A stretch of 64,000 nt of DNA from Paralichthys olivaceus (lineage: Eukaryota > Chordata > Actinopteri > Pleuronectiformes > Paralichthyidae). Under the pieces are notes generated by a model. That model was not told where the DNA came from and did no database searches. It saw only the letters and a program-made list of their open reading frames with translations. Of this stretch, positions 1-11,995 are shown one piece after another. The translations under genes and the position numbers were made by a program. The stretch covers positions 22,395,501 through 22,459,500 of the forward strand of contig NC_091100.1 in assembly GCF_024713975.1 (NCBI RefSeq), written 5' to 3'. Each line of letters starts with the position of its first letter. Position 1 is the first letter of the stretch.

Positions 1-546
1 TTGGATCTGAAATAACATGTAAGAATGTGGAGTTATCATCAGAATTTGAATAATACCACGTTTAAAGTCTTCAATTCAAACTTGAATCTAACTGTTTGAC
101 TGTGACTACATACATATATATCCAATAACCACATACACTCAGAACATATCATTGACTTTCAGCATTATATTCAACTGTGATATCTGGTATAATTAAACTG
201 ATGGAGACACAAGATTACGCTAACAGAATAATTTCTGGTGTCTGCTACACATTTGTACACATCAGGTTCATGTCCTGCTTCCTTATTCAGGTGGGAATAA
301 ATTGACAGAGGCTGTCTTGAAATACACGTTACTTTATGCAAACACATGTACATTTAATATTTAATTTATACAGTGTTCTATAGGTCAGATCTCTAAAATG
401 CACTGTAAATAAAAAAGGCAAATAACTGTGGCAATAAATTACTTTTTATTGACTAGATACCTTGTCTTTATTTCTTTTTTTTACATTAACTGGATTCCAT
501 TTTGTTTATGAAGCAGATTCTATAAAAGTGTTCACATTAATTTGTC
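1..546. other. AT-rich sequence without a recognised gene
   Basis: I see no exon with homology and no clear repeat boundary here. The short open frames are not supported by splice sites or by recognisable protein sequence. Confidence 0.6.
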
Positions 547-2870
547 TTACATTTCTTTCAACTGGGTCAGATCTCCTCTGTCTTTGCACTTTGTGAGGTT
601 TGCCATCAGTTGCTTTTTCAAAGCACACACAGTCTCACCGTAGTCAACACTAATAGGAGCCATGGATGGTGTTCTGTTCCAAACCTGAGGAATGTACCAG
701 CTGCAAGAGTCTGGATCCAACTCCATTACATCGGAGATCTTAGCGATGTTGGCAGTCTTCAAACAAGATTCTTCCCGGATTATTTCATTGAGCTGTTTTC
801 CCAACTCTTTTGCTCTCTTCTTCCCACACTCTCGAGAAAAGTGCTCCAGGTGTAAAGAATAAACAGAAATTTGCTTGTCAATCTCGGCAACTTTCTGTTT
901 CTTGGGGAGATTTTTGAAGGTTTGTATCAAGAGATGACAGTTGGGGGTGCAACAGATTGCCTACTTCTTTTTCCAACCATTTGAGGAAGTAGTAGAGCTG
1001 CACCTCTGAGGTGACAACACCATGGAGTAAGCTCAGCACTGCAGGTGTCATCTCAAATTTTAGCTGCTTCTTTTTGAGCTTTTTGTCTTGCTTTTAAAAA
1101 CCTGAGGTAGATTTCAATGTTGCTGAATGATTGCTCAGTTTCTGCATTCTCCAGCTCTCTGTTTTCCTGCAAAGGCAGTTGTTTGTCTTTTAATTTAAAG
1201 GTGTGATGTTTTTGGTGACTTTGTTCACATTCTCCCACGCACTTTGGCATCCATCACCATCTTCATCTACCAGGATCCCACAGCAGCAAGCTGTGTCAGC
1301 CTGATGTGCGACTGTCACTTTGTTTTGGCAGTTTTTAAACATCTTACAGATTGATCAGCCTTTTTCTTTTTGCTTACTTTTGTTTTCTTTAAAAAATGGT
1401 GCCTTTGTCTTTCCCAGCACACTGCTAATCAAATGACATCTGAATTCAGATCTTTTTCCTCCAGACACTTGAAATAGTGAGTTTCTGATTCATCAAAGAA
1501 GATGTAAACAGCAGTAGATGTCTGACAGGGGAATGAAAATTGCTTTTCAAAGGCCCTGATGTCTCCGCTGAGGTTTGCGACAGTCAGCAGCTCAGTGAAT
1601 TTGTCAATGCTCCTGTTCCCACATGGGAGATATCAGCTGATTTCAACAAGCCCACCTGAAATCTTCCTGGGGACATCACCATGCTACGATATTAAAATCT
1701 GTTGTGGTACTGCTCAGCGTTACTGAGGAGTTTGTTCAACATCTTAGACTGGGACAGGACTGTCCTCCCCAGTCTGACGAATAACACCAGAGGGATATCA
1801 GTGTGCACAAGTCTTTCCTCGCAGTTTACCTTTTGGACTGCATCCTTGGAAGAAAATACGTTTGGTAAATACGTTTTTTGTAATTTTTTTGTGAGGGGCC
1901 TATATAGCTGTTTTCAGCCAAGCATGAACTCCAGAGATTATCAGCACCTTCTCTGGAGGAGGTACATGTGTGAACACAAATGTCCGAGTGATACCTCTGG
2001 ATTATCTTCACCTGTTCACCTAGTACAAAGTCAGTAGAAATTCAGGAGAAGTCGATGTGAGAACACAGCAGGGGATCCCCACTGGATTCAAGTGGGGGGT
2101 TAGGGTTATGGGGGGTGGATGACGCTTGTCACACGCGACAGACACAAAAAAGAATCGCAGGTTATGTCTGAAAATGGCTCAGGTTTCAACTTTTCCAAGT
2201 ACTAATCTCTCTACCTCTCTACTGGATTCACTTATACATACTTTCTTACAAGTCTCTGAACATGTACATTGATATTAAAAGTAACAGTTATGTTTCTTCA
2301 ACATTTAGTTTGCCTGTTATAAAGTGAGAGACAAGCATACTGCACCTTTGAGACCTTGTAGCAGTCCTTGGTGTTTATTACTAACCGTTCTTTCCCTGGA
2401 CTTGTAACAGTGACAAGAAATGGAGTTGGAATTGTCTCAGTGTTGTTTCCTTTGGTCCATTAAAAGGACAGAGCTGTGACCTCTGAATGTCCTTTTGTTA
2501 AGTGTTGAGGGGGCGGCATGCCTGCAAGACAGCAATCATTTGAAATAGATGTGAAAACACTGCAGTGAACAGAATATGAAATGTCTTGGCATGTCTCATA
2601 TTACAGATTAAAACAGATGCAGTGATTCATTCACTTAAATCGCCCTTCTCCTCCTCTGTGGCCACACTGAAGAAATACATTTGTCCAAATTGAAGGGTGT
2701 TTATTTCAATTTTATGAAAAATCTTTGATGACCGAGCAACCTTCACACAGGAGCTCCAATTCAGCTGGAAGCTCTCAGGCCTCTCCAGTCCTTTTGGACA
2801 ACCCCAGCTCAGGACCAGTTTGGATTTACTGACAGGAACTCAATCTCACCAGGGGGGGGCATCACTGGCA
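547..2870 (-). pseudogene. Broken interferon-induced very large GTPase (GVIN/URGCP-like) with an FN3 remnant
   Basis: Conceptual translation of the minus strand gives pieces of one family in the right order but in different frames. About 2870-2640 resembles a fibronectin type III domain (a stretch containing FQLNWSS and YFFSVATE). About 1850-1450 resembles the start of the VLIG/URGCP GTPase region (LVLFVRLGRTVLSQSKMLN, later GDIRAFEKQFSF). About 1020-905 reads VQLYYFLKWLEKEVGNLLHP. 930-547 is an open helical segment with WYIPQVWNRTPSMAPI, another family signature. In-frame stops and frameshifts separate the pieces, for instance near 925 and between 1250 and 1850, and the homology stops at 547 in mid-protein. 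Intact relatives are very large cytosolic interferon-induced GTPases, usually encoded by one giant exon and often present in many copies in fish. I infer a decayed, truncated copy. Extensive sequencing error seems unlikely given several independent breaks. Confidence 0.75.
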
Positions 2871-5130
2871 AACGTAAGACATCAGAAAAAATCCTTCATG
2901 CCACTCGAGTATTCAGTTTAGACCCAATAATCAAACATAGTCAAGGTAAGAAACACATGTCTTTATTGTGTGAATTCTTGTGTCTCTGGCTCTACTGCTC
3001 TCCCCATGAAGACAGCAATTTTCCAAACATCGGTGTGGGTAATTCCACATTTGAATTCAGTTCATTTCTTTGAATTATATTTGTATATGCATGTATCAAT
3101 GATTCACTTTAAAACAGTTTTGTTTGTTTAGTGAATCTGTGTCCAGTAAAACTACAGTCTTAAGCAATTGCTGGTTCAAGTCTGTAAATGTTAGAGAACA
3201 AAGCATAAATAGTGATATAATAATAGTGGTATTACAATATTTTAACACTTTATATTTTAGTAATTATGAAGAGACAGGATTTCTAAAATAGTTCTAATGT
3301 CTTCAATACTATAACGCAAAAATGTTGTGTGTAAATTTTCATGCCGACCTTGAAATGCAAATAAATCTTTTATTCGTTTTCTAATGAGATCAGGAACTCT
3401 GATAAAAGAAATAAAGATGAGTCATATTAAGTCAAAACTGAAGCGAAGAGGGCTGTCCTTCGAAGACAAGTCCGTCTCGTAGGCAGGATAGTCACAGTCC
3501 CATCTGAAAGAATCATAATAGCAACTGATCTTTCATTAAGGCTTCAACTAGCCACAGCATACATGTCAAGCTTAGACTCACTGCTGTTGTTTGCTATATT
3601 AGTTTAAATTTAAATTTAAAGAAGCAATATTCTACTTTTTTCTAACCTTAGATTCATCAAAACATCATAACAACATAATGTATGGATTTAAGTTGGTTTT
3701 ACCTGCTCTAATGTAAGGCGCAACCATTTGCACGTCTAAAGACCAGAGGTATTTCGATCGACTGCTCGGACCTTGTGCTCAAATATTCACACAGGGTGTC
3801 TTCAGTCTAAATTGATTAATTTAGCAGTTTTTAATAACAACAATTATCCCAGTAATTGATATATGCATTTTGTCACATAATAACAACATTTAGACCATTG
3901 GTTCAGCACTTAATACAAGTTGATCGATATCTATTAGCAGGTCCTCTGCAAAAGAATCTTTCATTTATAATATAAAAATGTAAAATGTAGAGACAATTCT
4001 TAATCGGGTTAATGGTAAGCAAACTTGCTTTACTCTGGAAGGCCTTGAAGATGGTCTTAGATCTCTTGGGACACTTCAAGGGCCAATTAGATTTCAGCAG
4101 GGATGAGTGCCTCACTGGCACTCTTGTATAAGAATGAATGGGTCAATATCTCAATGCAGAGGAGATTTATTTGCATGGGAATCACACTGAGGAAAAAAGT
4201 CAACCCCAGTCAACTCAGGATTCAATCTGAGAACCTTCTGAGGTAAGACAGCTGATCACTGTACCACCTAGCTGCCCAACCTTAAAAACAACTGCCATAC
4301 AAACCCTCTAAAGATTGTATATTGTATAATATATATATATACAATAGCTTCATGTGCAATTTCCAGAGTTCTTCAACATACTGTTGAACTCTGAGAGTGA
4401 CTTATTTCACAAATTGTACAAAGTCGGTTATTTAATGAGCAATCAGTTGATTGTATGTTTGAAAATGTAAAATGTTTATTTAGAATATGTTTTACAAAAG
4501 GAATTGAATTGTAAGCACAGCACAGTCTTTTTCCACATGTACATTTCAATAGTGAAAGCACCAATTAAATGGATATTAATGATGCAGTGGAAATAGAGTA
4601 GTCTATGTTTATGGCTGAATCAGTGTATGCCAATTGTGCAGTATGTGCTAGCAACAACAACTGTCAGTAAAGTAACAATTTAAGACTACAGCACATGGGT
4701 TATGCATTCATTAGTCATAGAGTCAAGTGATTACAATAAGTGCAGTATGTCAGTCAAATCAACTTGAGTTATTCTGAAAGTGTATTTTTCCATACATGGT
4801 TATCTGTTAACTATATATCAATCATCATGGATTGAATTATTTAAGTAAATATCAAATCATCACAGACAAATTACTTATAATTACAAGTTACACTGCATTA
4901 CCATTAAACAGTTTCCACAGTGTCTACAAATATCTGTGGAAACCTCAGTCACCCTTTAACCAAACAACTGGCGTCAACCTGTGTCTGCTCCACTTTTATC
5001 AGCTGGGTCTTCTGCTAAATCCAATTTAATGTTGCATTACTCACTGCGCAACAGTCCATTTGAAGATTTAGCTGTGAGCAACAGCTAAATTGCTGTGTAA
5101 AATGGTCATATGATATCGATTTCTAAGCAA
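2871..5130. other. Intergenic, no gene recognised
   Basis: AT-rich sequence without recognisable exons. About 4190-4285 resembles the 3' part of the fish short interspersed repeat seen more completely at 58.1-58.3 kb, with a CAACTCAGGATTC-type core. A short AT dinucleotide run sits near 4327-4342. Nothing else was identified. Confidence 0.5.
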
Positions 5131-5131
5131 A

Positions 5132-5668
5132 CACTGACTACATTTACATGGGCACCAATATTCTGACATTAACTTGATTAAGACAGCAGTCTTAATCAAA
5201 CAATGCCATTAATAGCATTTTCTGATTGCATAATAAGATAATACAAATGGGCATAGCATTAATCTAATTAAGAGTGTATTCCAACCTTGGTCACATCATG
5301 TAGACATACAGGAATTCTCAGAAATTGACATTCGACAGTTACCAGCTGTTTGAAGACGACAGGGTGGCTGAGACTACGAAGAAGGAGAGAAAAAAGTAGT
5401 ATGCTATGCATTTTAAGAGAAATGGATATTATGAAGTGTTTGCATATTTTCAAAAAGGTTGTGGGAAAGTCCGATGTATGGCGTAACGGACATAATGTCA
5501 ATGTCAAAGTTAAAGTCAAAATCACAATAAGCTCTGTAACACCTAAACATGAATATAAATGAAATATTATTAACTCAACTCATCTAAACATTATAATCAA
5601 ATAGTTGTCGTATTCTGAATGAGGTCAATAGTTGGAATATTGGTGTCCATGTAACCTAGTCACTGTGT
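5132..5668. mobile_element. Non-autonomous DNA transposon with terminal inverted repeats
   Basis: The left end reads CACTGACTACATTTACATGG followed by GCACCAATATTC. The reverse complement of the right end reads CACAGTGACTAGGTTACATG followed by GACACCAATATTCC. These form an imperfect inverted repeat of about 35 bp bounding some 537 bp. The interior has short open frames only. The superfamily cannot be assigned from this window. It lies just beyond the 3' end of the lectin gene. Confidence 0.6.
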
Positions 5669-5757
5669 CTAATATTGCCATTATTTAAAATGTAATGAAA
5701 GCAGTCTCTAATGTTTATTCTCTCTACACTACACTGATAGTGATTATCAAGATTACA

Positions 5758-5763
5758 TTTATT
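5758..5763 (-). terminator. Polyadenylation signal AATAAA for the lectin gene
   Basis: AATAAA on the minus strand about 55 bases past the lectin stop codon at 5818-5820. It would give a very short 3' UTR. It was identified by motif and position only. Confidence 0.45.
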
Positions 5764-5817
5764 ACAGTCTGGCATGTAGCCAACATTAACCAATGCATTG
5801 CCCATACAGGAAAAACA

Positions 5818-8800
5818 CTACATTTCACAGATCCAGTTTTGTTCCAAAGCACAGTTCTCGTCATTCCATTCGCCTTTCCCTGACGCACGGTGCCAGAACT
5901 CCACACAGTCCTGGTCCCCACCTTTAAAGCTGTTGGGCTGGCCTGCACCCCAGAACCTGTAGGACAAGGAGAGACAGCCACAAAAAGAATGAATGCTTCC
6001 CTGGCACTGGCTACAAGAAATCAATATAACCTAGATTTAGTTTTATATATTAAGAGATGTGTGTCGACTTTCTTACGCTAAGGTCATTGGTGTCCCGTCC
6101 ACCCATTTCCAGTCGTCCTCTACTCCTTCATCAGTCAATCCAATCCAGACTTCTTTGTCACTTCCAAACAAGCCATTGATGAAGGTCTATGTGGGAAGCA
6201 TTGTGCATCAAAAAGTTATTGAGGTTGTTATGTTCTCCACAAATGAAGAAATGAAAAAAACCCTGACTGTTTTACTAACATGTCAGTCATACAGTTATAC
6301 AGAGCAGCCAAGAACCAGATATGCCCTCAACTGAGACATAAAACAAATGTTATCTTATTCCATTGCTATCAGCTGATCAAATACAATGTATGAAGGCAGT
6401 AAGTAAACAATTTATTTTCTATCAAATACAAAGCTGAGCTAATATTGTACTCTTATTTGGTCAATAGTTCAGTGTCAAATAAAATTTATAAGTATTACAG
6501 AATTTATCAAATGTACTGAGAACCACAAGTGAAGTATTCACATTTAGTGAACTGATATCCATAAGTGTGTGAAATGTGGTGCAACTCTGCTGAATTTAAG
6601 GGGACTGTAGGCTGAGATACAGTATGTGCTCTGGTTATTTGTGGATTCATCCTATGAGCAAACCCTTTCACATACTCGTATGGTCCATTGATCCTATATG
6701 AATTATTATAATTAGTGGAGCTGTAACGATGTAAAATACCCTCACATGAATATGGGGACATTTTAGCATATGGCAGTGCAGATGATCCACATCATGGATA
6801 AAGATAACAACTAGATTGCTTAGAAAATACAATATGCCTATATTACTATCAATGGAATATGACTATCCCTCCATCATTACACTTGTCATTACTGTTCCCT
6901 TCATTTCTGTGAGATATTTTCTTTTGTGGAAAAGAAAGATGTTTTTTTTTTCCTGTTGAAAGGGTAGTTTTTGGTAGTTCCTCCTAACTTGTTGAGAGTT
7001 AAAGGTCCAGTGTTTAAGGTAAAAGGGATTTTAATCCTGTTGAGGTTTTCACTAGTGTGTTTCATCTTAACTGTATGAATTGTTGTTTCCTTTACTCTAG
7101 ATGGATCCTTTATATTTAAATACTTTATATTATCATCAGGTATACATGTTTTTACAGTCATCCAAACTAGAGAAACAAGAAAGCTTTTGAGTTTGTATGA
7201 CAACTGAAGGCTACCACAGGTGAGGATGAGGTGAGGGGTATTCAGCCGCAATATGCAACTTCACCACTAGCTATCACTGAATTCTATACACTGAACCTTT
7301 AAGGGCAGATGATGTTGCATCTTGTTAAATCCTATGAGACAAACTGATTTGTGAATATGGACTATACAAATTAAATTTGATTGGTTGATTGATTAATGAT
7401 ACTCATGTACAAACGCACCATTTCACTTTTGCTTTTGATGATTGCCAGGTCTGCTCCTTTGCTTTGACAGTAGTCTCTGCTTTTCTTCCAGCTTTTCTTG
7501 CTAGAAGAAGTGTAATAGCAGCTGTTCTCGAACTTCTGCCAGCCAGTGAGACACTTCTTATCTGTTCATGTGAAGCATTGATTCAACAATTATCAAGCAG
7601 TGAGACAAAAGTGTACATACGCTGAGATGAACGACATTGTTAAAGTGATTGTTGGTGGTTCGATTTCTTTTTCATCAGATGTTCTGGAGCTTTCATATGT
7701 TTCCAATGTAACATGAAGGCCTTGTGCATTATTCCAGGTAAGAAATGATCTTGTTAAATGACACATCACAGTCCTTTCCACGTACCTTGCATCGTCTTGT
7801 TCAGTTTGTCAGCTAGGACCTGAAGATCATCTCTCTCGGCCGTCAGGTTGCTGATTTTCACCATCAGCAGTTCTCTCTCTGCAGTCACATTATCACAGCT
7901 GCTTTCAAGCTCTTTTTTTTCCTGAGCCAACAACACATAATTAGCCCGCAATATGTCTGTTGCTTTTTTAAGAGAGTTGAAATTTTTCTGTATAGTGTCT
8001 ATTTCTGCGGTTAGGTTTTGGTGATTGTTTTCTAGCTTGTCCTTTTCACTGGTAGATGTGTTGTATCTGTCCTGTAAATATTCTATGTCTTTAATCAAGT
8101 CATTGTAACTCATCTGCAGTTTCTCTTTAGCTCTGGTAACATTATTGAATTTGTTGTGAAAATTGTCCCTCTCCCTGGTCAATGAGTCATGACCGCTCTG
8201 TAACTCATCTTTACGTTTGACAACTGTGTCATATTGTTTCTGTAACAAGTCTTTGGCTGCAAGCAAGACATTGTTATTGGTATGCATTCGGCTTTTATTG
8301 GCCCTCAGCTGTTCGATGTATTTGTTCAAATTATTGTTTGTGGCCTGTAGCTGGCTTTGGCTGAGCTTTAGTTTGTTCAGTTCTTCACTAAGCATATTGT
8401 TATTTGTTTGTATTTGCTCTTTCCTTTGAGATAATACATTGTTATCTTGCTCTAACTGGTTTCGTTTGACTTCAAGATCCCTTTTGTCTTTCTGCACTGA
8501 CTCTAGGCTGTCCTGCAGGTTCTCTTTCTCTTTGTCCATGGCTTTTACATTGTCTTGATGTTCTTGTTTTACTTTTTGACCTGCCAGAGAGGAGAGATTG
8601 TATGTTGTTAATCAATAAATTCACCAACACATTTTGGCAACTTTTTAAAACATAAGAAATAGGTGGACTCACTGTGGATACTCTGACCTATGATACCCGC
8701 CAACAGGAGAACACAGAGGAGCCCGAGGCAAACCGTGGCAACCCTGTAAGGCTGGTTCCTCCACACAAACGCTGAGTGAGAGAAGCAACCAGAACAGAAA

Positions 8801-9306
8801 CTTGAATTTCATGAAGTGATCTAGGGAACTTGTGGTTTTGCTTAATCTGGATTAAATCTGACTGGGATTGCAAAATACTGTGCAGAAGATGAATTTCCTG
8901 CAAAATTTGTCAACAAAAACTGTTGTAAGTAAAATTCTATTTTAGAAATAGACATTATTATTATTGTTAATTGAACTATAAACAACATATTACATCCGTC
9001 AAGACAATAACAAATATACCTTGAGTTGGGTGATTTAATCATTTCTCATGGCAAATAGTGTTATATTATTTAGATTTTTTTATGCCCAATGATTTGGAAG
9101 TTGCAAGTAGAATAATTTATGAGTAAATAAGTAAAGAGGAGTGGTGAATTGTAAAAGTTTAATATCTGAAACATCAAGTCACTTAATTCCATAAATATAA
9201 CTATTCTATAAATGCTGCTCCTATTTCAACAAAATATATAACATAAAATAAAAGTTATATATTAATGTTACATAACGATCCCTCAACGTGTGTGTTATAT
9301 ATACAG

Positions 9307-9340
<34 letters not shown>

Positions 9341-9745
9341 TATAGCACACACACAGGATGAAGTGTCCTGATTTTTCTGATACCTAACTATGCAAATTCC
9401 ATTTTTCACATTACAATGTGCTGCTTACCAGTGACCCCTGAGGGAAATACTTCTTAAGATGTAAAAAGCTCTGTATTAACTTTTTATTATGATCCCAAAT
9501 GAATGCTGATGTTGCAAATTTAGCACAGGTTTGAAAATATTTTCAAATTGCAAAAAAATGACTGCAAAATATTGGTGAGGTTTATTCTCTTATGGTAGAC
9601 ATCATCATCTTGATAATAAAAAAGCTCTTATTTCATTACCTGAATTGTGCTGGCTGCTGTCATCCCTAAATAACTGCTTATAGCCAATTTTACTTTCTTC
9701 AATGTCCATGTTTCTCATAGTAGAAGCATGGTACTCGACAGTCAT
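5818..9745 (-). CDS. Type II C-type lectin receptor, CD209/CLEC4-like
   Basis: Six coding exons join in frame to 463 codons plus stop: 9745-9640, 8771-8673, 8580-7786, 7561-7419, 6186-6077 and 5956-5818, all with GT-AG borders. Residues 1-45 form a cytoplasmic tail with an ITIM-like IGYKQL at 20-25. Residues about 46-64 are a membrane segment (TVCLGLLCVLLLAGIIG), giving type II topology. Residues 69-333, all from one exon, are a charged heptad-rich coiled-coil stalk with six N-glycosylation sequons (such as NLT and NVT before AE). Residues 334-463 are a long-form C-type lectin domain with WIGL, cysteines near 337, 348, 435, 453 and 461, QPN at 424-426, Glu437 and WND at 448-450. Family knowledge: such receptors oligomerise through the stalk and bind glycans with Ca2+, often as pattern receptors on myeloid cells. 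The QPN motif makes the sugar preference uncertain. Orthology to one mammalian gene is not claimed, as fish have many CD209-like paralogues. Confidence 0.9.
6998..7303 (-). mobile_element. MITE family A, diverged copy in lectin intron
   Basis: Ends read TTAAAGGTCCAGTGT at left and CTGAACCTTTAA at right, matching the inverted ends of the copies at 10.3, 11.4 and 33.4 kb. Internal stretches such as TCACTAGTGTGTTTCATCT also match. It lies between lectin coding exons 4 and 5 and is the most diverged and shortest of the four copies. Confidence 0.7.
7315..7395 (+). repeat. LINE 3'-tail-like sequence ending in GATTGATT repeats
   Basis: TTGTGAATATGGACTATAC followed by AAATTAAATTTGATTGG and ATTGATT units resembles the tails of fish non-LTR retrotransposons. 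Similar tails occur at about 22450-22512 and 33240-33282. No coding part is attached. Confidence 0.4.
9307..9345. repeat. (TA)n microsatellite
   Basis: A nearly pure TA run in the first coding intron of the lectin gene, with one C interruption near 9335. Confidence 0.9.
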
Positions 9746-9959
9746 CTTTGCAATGGAGTCTTACCAGAAAAAAGAAACAAAATCATTAGTTTCTGAAATA
9801 GCTCAGTCTTTGGTATAATTCCTATAAAAGCAATGTCCCTTCATTAAATTGTCCCCTATTATTTATTTAAGTTTACATTTCCATGTCTTGATTCTAGAAA
9901 AAGTGCAAAAGTGGATAATATTAAATTCCATGAATGTAAGAGAAGCAAATAAACCTTAC

Positions 9960-10040
9960 CTGTGTTTGGAGAGATGGTAACACAGTCAACGAATTGTAAA
10001 GTGGAGAAGAAAATTTTGGGCAGTGTCAGAAACTAAAACC
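9960..10040 (-). other. Probable non-coding leader exon of the lectin gene
   Basis: On the minus strand the sequence CCAAACACAG is followed by a strong donor GTAAGG at 9959. A matching acceptor (CTTTTTTCTGGTAAG) lies at about 9760, so coding exon 1 would span 9759-9640 with ATG at 9745. The upstream edge near 10040 is a guess, because no TATA box is obvious. Confidence 0.5.
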
Positions 10041-10254
10041 AAACCTACTGTCTTAATGTTACTTCACCCTGCACTCAGTAAATCTGCATGTGGCCCCCTC
10101 TACACTTAAAGGGCTTGTCAAAGGGCGGAGCAAGAGCCTCACAACTTATTAATTAATGTTGACTGTGAGATATCGGATTTCTCTGTTTGATTAATTCTAA
10201 TGAAACTACTGTTGGAATAAACACTTGACATCTTTTAGGCCACAGTGGCACTTA

Positions 10255-10598
10255 CAGGTACAGTGTGTAGAATTTTGTGATATCTAGTGTCGAAATTTCA
10301 GGTAGTAGCTGAACACCCCTCACCTCACCCTTTCCTTCCGAACATGAAAAAGAACTGTGGTAGCCTTTAATGTTTAGTTTGTCCAGTCTGGACAAATGTA
10401 AAAAACATGGCGGCCTCGGTAGAGAGGACCCCCTCAATGTAAATAGAAAGTATTTGAATATAAAGGGCCTTTTCTGGGGTAAAGAAAACTCATACAATTT
10501 AGATGAAACGATATAGTGAAAACATCATGAGGATTATTCTACATTAAATTTTTGCCAATAGTTCCCTTTCACCTAAATCTTACACACTGGACCTTTAA
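10255..10598 (+). mobile_element. MITE family A, copy 2
   Basis: Begins AGGTACAGTGTGTAGAATTT and ends TTACACACTGGACCTTTAA. The two ends are imperfect inverted repeats. The roughly 345-bp body matches the copy at 11376-11740 closely, including AACACCCCTCACCTCACCC and AACATGGCGGCC. It lies just upstream of the lectin leader exon. Confidence 0.85.
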
Positions 10599-11375
10599 GT
10601 AAATGGGCAACACTTTCTTTGAGATCATGGGAAATAAAGGAATGACACACACTTGTAATGAAAGCTCGACGCAGAGCAGCAGCAGTACCTTTTTTCCAAT
10701 TTCCCAACATGAAGCCCTTAAAAAAGTTTTGAGGAAGAACAGATTGCTGTCAAACAAATATGCTGAATGTGCAGTTTCGTCACATTTATTTCTCTTAGTT
10801 TCGCTACAGCAACAATTTCCTGTTGTCAGTGACACATAATAGTTCCAAGTAGAGTTTCTTTTAATTTCTTTTAGTAGGTTAGTTGTAGCCGCCTCACAAT
10901 GCAAACATTCCTGTCTTGTTGTGTATATTGGGTAACCCATAATTATTTTTTAATGTAAAAACAAACACGTAAATCAGCTGTTTCATTAAAAAGTCAAAAA
11001 AGGAAACTATTTTTAAAATGATTAAATTTTTTATTTTATCAAACAGAAAATTTTAATCAAACTATATTTTAAATGTTGCTATTACTATTACTGGGTACAT
11101 ATGTGTGACCATACTTGAGAGCTGCACACTAATCATTCATCATCAGCTGCGGTTTTCTGTCTGTCTGTCATGGTTTGTGTGGCTGTTGCCTGTGGTTTTG
11201 CCAGTAGGTCACTCTGCACAGTTTTGGACACAAGAGACTTGAAATGGTTTGAAGCTGTATATTGACCCATAGCTCATCATTTCCCATTTTAATTGATATG
11301 ATATTGTGCACTGTGAATCGAAATAAAGTGACTGCTTTTTAGGCTACATCAGTACTACCTATATACTACATTTCT
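10599..11375. other. Spacer between two MITE copies, no gene seen
   Basis: No recognisable exon or repeat. One short open frame (10603-10839, plus strand) lacks homology and splice support. Confidence 0.5.
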
Positions 11376-11740
11376 TTAAAGGTACAGTGTGTAGAATTTT
11401 GTGATATCTAGTGTTGAAATTGCATGTTGCAGCTGAACACCCCTCACCTCACCCTCTCCTTCTAAACATGAAAAGAAACTGTGGTAGCCTTTAATTGTCA
11501 TAAAAAGTGTTTAGTTTGTCCAGTAAAAAACATGGCGGCCACCGTAGAGAGGGTCCCCATGATGCAAATATAAAGTATTTGAATATAAAGGGCCTTTTCT
11601 GGAGTAAAGAAAACTACAATTCATACAATTTAGATGAAACGAACTAGTGAAAACCATGTGTGAAAATCAGGAGAATTATTCTACATTAAATTTCTGCCAA
11701 TAGATCCCTTTCACCTAAATCTTACACACTGGACCTTTAA
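11376..11740 (+). mobile_element. MITE family A, copy 3
   Basis: Bounded by TTAAAGGTACAGTGTGTAG and ACACACTGGACCTTTAA, in the same orientation as the copy 0.8 kb away. It carries no coding capacity. Confidence 0.88.
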
Positions 11741-11995
11741 ATGCATCAACTCTGCTATGGATTACCTGGTGTCCACACTGCTGTAGAGTTTTAGAGCCAT
11801 TAAAATGGAGAAGTCTGGAAAAGCTGCTGGCCCCGTTTTAGTTTGCAAACTCCAGGGCTCGGTTTTAGTCTGGAAACTGCGATGTTCGGAAACAATGACG
11901 TAAACAGTTACACCTCATTGCTGATCTTTTTGGTCATGACGTAGCCTTCGCTGATTATGACCCTCTTTCAGAAGAAAACAATTGGGATCTGTCTC
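11741..11995 (+). mobile_element. DNA-transposon remnant, family B
   Basis: Shares an ordered set of blocks with 26010-26250: ATCAACTCTGCTA, AGAGTTTTAG, a GGCCCCGTTTTAG-type block, CTGATCTTTTTGGTCA and GTAGCCTTCGCTG. This makes it a second diverged copy of the same dispersed element. The class is uncertain, possibly a hAT-type non-autonomous element. Confidence 0.55.

Noticed and set aside
2095-2120. Telomere-like GGTTAGGGTTATGG
   Set aside because: Only about two imperfect units. It is too short to claim an interstitial telomeric repeat.
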